From the NCBI GenBank assembly GCA_031390755.1, contig JANMTS010000130.1, forward strand, positions 54,825 to 118,824: 64,000 nucleotides of DNA. Reading direction: 5' to 3'. The position numbers were made by a program, and so were the translations under genes. The notes under the pieces were generated by a model, which had not been told where the DNA came from, made no database searches, and was given only the letters and a program-made list of their open reading frames with translations. Positions within the stretch are counted from its first letter, which is position 1. Each line of letters opens with the position of its first letter. Positions 60,805 to 64,000 of the stretch are shown here, one piece after another. This stretch comes from DATMER01 sp031390755 (GTDB taxonomy: Bacteria > Acidobacteriota > Thermoanaerobaculia > Multivoradales > UBA5704).

Positions 60805-61550
60805 GTCTGCGCTCTCCGTTCGGGAATCTCGGCCAGGAAGGGACTCTGGGGAAACTCGGTCCGCAGCTGCTCGAAGGCCTTGTCCGCCTCCTCCTGCTTG
60901 CCGCTCTCCTGGTACGCCGTGCCCAGGTGGTACATCACCTTGTCCCGGGCCGGATACTGCGGGTAGTCCTGGAGGAGAACCTGGAAGCGTTGCGCCGCGC
61001 CGTCCGGCAGCCCGTAGCGCTGGTAGAACCGGCCGACGATGAACTCGTGCTCGGCCAGGTTGTTCCGCACCAGCCCGATCTGCTCCTGGACCTGCGCCGC
61101 ATACTCGCTCGTGGGATACAGCCGCCCCAGCTCCTGGTAGGCCTGGAGCGCCTTGCGGGTCACGGTCTGGTCGCGGTCCGGCTTCTCCATCCGCTTGCTC
61201 AGGCTGTTCGCGATCTGGAACTGGACGTAGGCGGCCTGGGCGCTGGTCGGGAACCGGTTCAGGAAGTCCCGGTATTTGGCCTCGGCCTGCACGTAGTTGG
61301 TCGTGCCGCCTTCCTGGTAGTAGGTGTCCGCCGCCAGCAGCAGCCCCTCGCGGCCGATGGGAGAGTTGGGCTCCACCTCGAAGGCGTGGGTGAAGTAGGG
61401 ACGGGCCTTGCCGTACTTCTCGAGCGTCAGCAGCTCCTTGCCCTTGGCAAGCGATTCTTCGGCCGAGAGCTTGAGGAGCGGATCCTCGAGGGCTCCGGAG
61501 CGGCAGCCGGCCACGATCAGCACGGCCAGCAAAAGGACGATTCGTTTCAT
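60801..61550 (-). CDS. bamD: Outer-membrane assembly lipoprotein BamD
   Basis: 249 aa with lipobox IVAGC. Five TPR-like repeats of the BamD type: AKGKELLTLEKYGKARPYFTHAF, YVQAEAKYRDFLNRFPTSAQAAY, LQAYQELGRLYPTSEYAAQVQ, EFIVGRFYQRYGLPDGAAQRF and VMYHLGTAYQESGKQEEADKA, each seen in part. It is part of the BAM complex for outer-membrane protein folding. Overlaps ybgF and rpe, so the three form an operon. Confidence 0.88.
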   Translation of the reverse strand: MKRIVLLLAVLIVAGCRSGALEDPLLKLSAEESLAKGKELLTLEKYGKARPYFTHAFEVEPNSPIGREGLLLAADTYYQEGGTTNYVQAEAKYRDFLNRFPTSAQAAYVQFQIANSLSKRMEKPDRDQTVTRKALQAYQELGRLYPTSEYAAQVQEQIGLVRNNLAEHEFIVGRFYQRYGLPDGAAQRFQVLLQDYPQYPARDKVMYHLGTAYQESGKQEEADKAFEQLRTEFPQSPFLAEIPERRAQT

Positions 61551-62209
61551 ACAGTCTCCGAAAGAGTCAGGCTCCGCAGCTCCGACATCCTCGCAACCGG
61601 GTCTTCGGCGGCGAAGATTCCCGATCCCACGATGCAGGTGTCGACCCCGGCCGCCACGGCCCGGGCAATGTTACCGCGATCGATGCCCCCATCCATGGCG
61701 ATCTCCACGGACAGGCCGCGGCGGACGATCGTTTCGCGCAGGCGGGACGCCTTGTCCAGGGCGCGCGGCAGGAAGGCCTGACCGGCGAACCCGGGGTTGA
61801 CGGACATCAGAAGGACGAAGTCCGTCCGGTCCAGAATGTCGTCGAGCAGGTCGACCGGAGTGGCCGGGTTGAGCACCACGCCGGCCTCGGCGCCCGCCTT
61901 GCGGATGTGGGTGAGCAACCGGTCGAGATGGACCGCGGCCTCCCAGTGGACGGCCACGCGCGCCGACCCGGCCGCCAGGTAGTCGTCGATCAGACGGTCG
62001 GGGTTGGAGACCATCAGATGGACGTCGAGCGGCAGCTTCGTCCGCCGGTGGAGCGCCTTGATGACCGGGATGCCGAACGTGAGGTTGGGCACGAAGTGGC
62101 CGTCCATGACGTCGACGTGGATCAGGTCCGCGCCGCCCTGCTCACAGACGGTGAGGGCGCCGGCAAAGTCGGCGAGGTCGGCGGCGAGCAGGGACGGGGC
62201 CAGGCGCAT
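61547..62209 (-). CDS. rpe: Ribulose-phosphate 3-epimerase
   Basis: 220 aa. TIM-barrel signatures: APSLLAADLADF, HVDVMDGHFVPNLTFG, PLDVHLMV, GVVLNPATP, MSVNPGFAGQ and the phosphate loop MDGGIDRGNI plus VGSGIF. Metal-binding His and Asp residues are present. It interconverts ribulose- and xylulose-5-phosphate. The start overlaps the stop of the PASTA gene. Confidence 0.97.
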   Translation of the reverse strand: MRLAPSLLAADLADFAGALTVCEQGGADLIHVDVMDGHFVPNLTFGIPVIKALHRRTKLPLDVHLMVSNPDRLIDDYLAAGSARVAVHWEAAVHLDRLLTHIRKAGAEAGVVLNPATPVDLLDDILDRTDFVLLMSVNPGFAGQAFLPRALDKASRLRETIVRRGLSVEIAMDGGIDRGNIARAVAAGVDTCIVGSGIFAAEDPVARMSELRSLTLSETV

Positions 62210-63012
62210 CAGCGGTCTCCGGGAGTTGGGGGCGGCAGGACTGGCGTGGTGGGCGCCGTGGGCGTCGCCGAGTCGGCCGGCGTGTCCGCGGTGGCGACGA
62301 CGAGAGAGATGTTGTCCTGCTTCGTCACCGGGTGCCCGGGCAGCGGGAACTGGCGCAGGATGACGCCGGCCGACACCCCCTCGTAGCGCTCGTACTTGAC
62401 GCTGCCGAAGCGGAACCCGTGCGACTCGAAGTAGGGCCGCAGCCCCTCGTAGTCGTGGTAGACCAGGTCCGGCATGACGAAGCGCTCGGTCGGCACGGAC
62501 AGCGCGAGGAGCACGTTGACCGGCGTCGACGGCGGGATGGTCGAGCCGGGCGACGGGTCGGTGGTGACGACCGAGCCGGTGGCGAGCGTGGTGCTGTAGG
62601 CGCCGAGGATGGTGCCGACGGTCAGCCCGCTGCCGGAGAGCGCGGCCTGCGCCGCGGGCAGCGACCGGGTCGCCACCTCGGGCACGTCGACCCTCTGCGG
62701 CCCCAGCGAGAGGACCACGGTCACGCCGCTCCCCCTCTTGACGAGGGTGCGGGGGTCCGGGCTCTGCCGCACGACGCGGCCGACGCGCACCTTCTCGCTG
62801 TAGCGCCCCTGGTCCTCGACGCCGCGCAGGCGGAGGCCCTGGTCGGCCAGGCGGTTGGTGGCTTCGGCCCGGGTCAGCCCCTCGACGGGAGGCACGGCCG
62901 TGACGCCGCTGCGCACGAACAGGCTGAACGAGGTGTAGGCCGCCAGCCCGAAGACGAGCAGGACCACGAACCCGTACGCCAGATAGACCAATCCCCGCAG
63001 CAGCTTCCCCAT
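62209..63012 (-). CDS. PASTA-domain membrane protein
   Basis: 267 aa from the ATG at 63012. N-terminal membrane helix (LVYLAYGFVVLLVFGLAAY), then three PASTA domains (about 35-105, 106-175, 176-245) of the form VPPVEGLTRAEATNRLADQG, DVPEVATRSLPAAQAALSGSG and MPDLVYHDYEGLRPYFESHG, and a Thr/Pro-rich tail. PASTA domains bind cell-wall fragments. Unlike in Firmicutes there is no kinase or PBP fused. The operon with rpe, bamD and ybgF is downstream. Confidence 0.9.
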   Translation of the reverse strand: MGKLLRGLVYLAYGFVVLLVFGLAAYTSFSLFVRSGVTAVPPVEGLTRAEATNRLADQGLRLRGVEDQGRYSEKVRVGRVVRQSPDPRTLVKRGSGVTVVLSLGPQRVDVPEVATRSLPAAQAALSGSGLTVGTILGAYSTTLATGSVVTTDPSPGSTIPPSTPVNVLLALSVPTERFVMPDLVYHDYEGLRPYFESHGFRFGSVKYERYEGVSAGVILRQFPLPGHPVTKQDNISLVVATADTPADSATPTAPTTPVLPPPTPGDR

Positions 63013-63050
63013 GGACAGGGAGTCTACCAAAGGGGCATACAATCCCGCGC

Positions 63051-63968
63051 ATGCCGGAGCCTCTTCCCCTGCTTCCCCCCCTCGGAGCCCACGTTTCGGT
63101 GGCCGGCGGCATGCCGAACGCCTTCGGCCGCGCCGCCGACCTGGAGTGCGAGGCCATCCAGATCTTCGTCAAGAACGCCAACCAGTGGCAGGGGAAGGAG
63201 ACGCCGCCCGACGAGGTTCAGGCCTTCCGCGACGCCCACGCCGGGAGCGCCGTCGGTCCTCTGATCGCCCACGCGAGCTATCTGATCAACCTCGCGGCCA
63301 CGGACCCGGCCATTCTGGAGAAGTCGCTGAACGCCCTGACCGACGAGCTGCTGCGCTGCTCCCGCCTGGGTGTCCAGGGGCTGGTGCTCCATCCGGGGGC
63401 CCACCTCGGAGCCGGCGAGGAGGCGGGGATTGCGAAGGTCGCCGCGAACCTCGACGCGGTCCTGGGCGAGCTGCCGGACGTCCGGACCCGGGTGCTGCTG
63501 GAGAACACCGCCGGCCAGGGGACCTGTCTCGGCTGGCGGCTGGAGCATCTCGAAGCCATGCGCGCGCAGTCGTCTCAGCCCGAGCGCCTCGGTTTCTGCC
63601 TGGACACCTGCCACGCCTTCGCCGCGGGCTACGCCATCCACGAGGAGGCCGGCTTCGCGGAGTTTCTGGCGGAGATCGAGGAGCGGCTGACCTGGGACGC
63701 GCTCGGCGCCTTCCACCTGAACGACTCGGTGAAGCCGTTCGCCTCGCGCCGCGACCGGCACGCTCATCTGGGAGAGGGGGAGATCGGGCTCGGGCTGTTC
63801 GAGCGCATGCTCACGGAGCCGCGGCTGCGGCGGATTCCGATGATTCTGGAGACGGAGCCCGGGGACGAGATGGAAGGCCACCGCCGGGATCTAGCGACGC
63901 TGCGGGGGTTGGTGGGGATCAAGTCGAAGAAAAGGAAGAAGGCGAAGAGCAAGACGAAGGCGGGTTGA
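63051..63968 (+). CDS. nfo: Endonuclease IV (AP endonuclease)
   Basis: 305 aa. Zinc-site signatures of Nfo: GAHVSVAGGMPNAF, IFVKNANQW, HASYLINLA, GLVLHPGAHLG, LLENTAGQGT, CLDTCHAFAAGY, FHLNDSVKPFASRRDRHAHLGEG split here, and ILETEPGDEMEG. Typical core length plus a basic C-terminal tail (KSKKRKKAKSKTKAG) of about 15 residues which may aid DNA binding. It repairs abasic sites. Divergent from the PASTA gene across 38 bp. Confidence 0.97.
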   Translation: MPEPLPLLPPLGAHVSVAGGMPNAFGRAADLECEAIQIFVKNANQWQGKETPPDEVQAFRDAHAGSAVGPLIAHASYLINLAATDPAILEKSLNALTDELLRCSRLGVQGLVLHPGAHLGAGEEAGIAKVAANLDAVLGELPDVRTRVLLENTAGQGTCLGWRLEHLEAMRAQSSQPERLGFCLDTCHAFAAGYAIHEEAGFAEFLAEIEERLTWDALGAFHLNDSVKPFASRRDRHAHLGEGEIGLGLFERMLTEPRLRRIPMILETEPGDEMEGHRRDLATLRGLVGIKSKKRKKAKSKTKAG

Positions 63969-63975
63969 CCTCCCC

Positions 63976-64000
63976 TGGGACCGCCGGCGTCTCGCCGGCG
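63976..64000. repeat. GGGACCGCCGGC-type intergenic repeat, cut by the window end
   Basis: TGGGACCGCCGGCGTCTCGC then CGGCG. It matches the half units at 26127-26180 and continues beyond the window, so its other half is not seen. Confidence 0.6.

Overview
The window is about 64 kb of mostly high-GC, densely coding bacterial DNA. It carries Kdo transferase, LpxK and an LpxL-type acyltransferase, BamD, a CpoB/YbgF-like protein, a secretin and an outer-membrane barrel, so the organism is Gram-negative with LPS. A type IV pilus/type II secretion-like locus whose secretin ends in a cohesin-like domain, an alpha-type SspB, a TolB-propeller amidohydrolase and a DUF6526 membrane protein together suggest Acidobacteriota, perhaps Thermoanaerobaculia. 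This placement is inferred from gene content only. No rRNA, tRNA or CRISPR array was recognised.

Layout. 1-81 is the tail of an exonuclease III-type gene. 115-6260 holds two divergent cyclic-di-GMP signalling proteins, a periplasmic-propeller diguanylate cyclase and a PAS-PAS-GGDEF-EAL protein, separated by a 464-bp leader with an intrinsic terminator. 6387-11049 has a small lipoprotein, DUF6526, a DUF885 metallohydrolase and an ABC exporter. 11177-14977 pairs an SspB-like ClpX adaptor with a divergent, unusual ClpX-like AAA+ protein and an unclassified HELGH metallopeptidase. 15092-23025 contains a propeller-amidohydrolase fusion, a coiled-coil/GAF protein, a ParE-type toxin-antitoxin pair, a Crp/Fnr regulator, an aminotransferase, a beta-barrel and DUF971.

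Accessory island, about 23.03-29.51 kb. This stretch holds a fold-back element (two ~185-bp inverted arms around a 21-bp tandem repeat), a nucleotidyltransferase with a coupled small partner, an HNH-like Cys protein, decayed second copies of these genes, a zinc-ribbon membrane protein, and a lower-GC two-gene unit made of a NYN-type ribonuclease and a NACHT NTPase. The latter is the strongest candidate for an undescribed defence system. A 151-bp fragment of the flanking oxidoreductase gene lies as a direct repeat inside the island, which points to insertion or duplication next to that gene.

29.5-33.5 kb carries the oxidoreductase and a HIT hydrolase, then two overlapping ATP-grasp ligases and a GNAT acetyltransferase in one tight operon. 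From 48.36 kb down to 33.54 kb a single minus-strand gene run holds an ECF sigma factor, anti-sigma factor, secretin-N protein, GspF, GspE, PilM/N/O/P-like proteins, a secretin, three pseudopilins, dUTPase and a phosphodiesterase. On the plus strand 48.46-51.64 kb is a waaA-lpxK-lpxL-like lipid A/Kdo cluster. The rest (51.65-63.97 kb) is mostly housekeeping: a class V aminotransferase, SGNH hydrolase, PgeF, RlmN, a sugar kinase, TatA, a lytic transglycosylase, a Fis-like regulator, a LysM protein, YbgF, BamD, Rpe, a PASTA protein and endonuclease IV. Across the window many proteins carry in-frame short tandem repeats, an unusual sequence habit of this genome.
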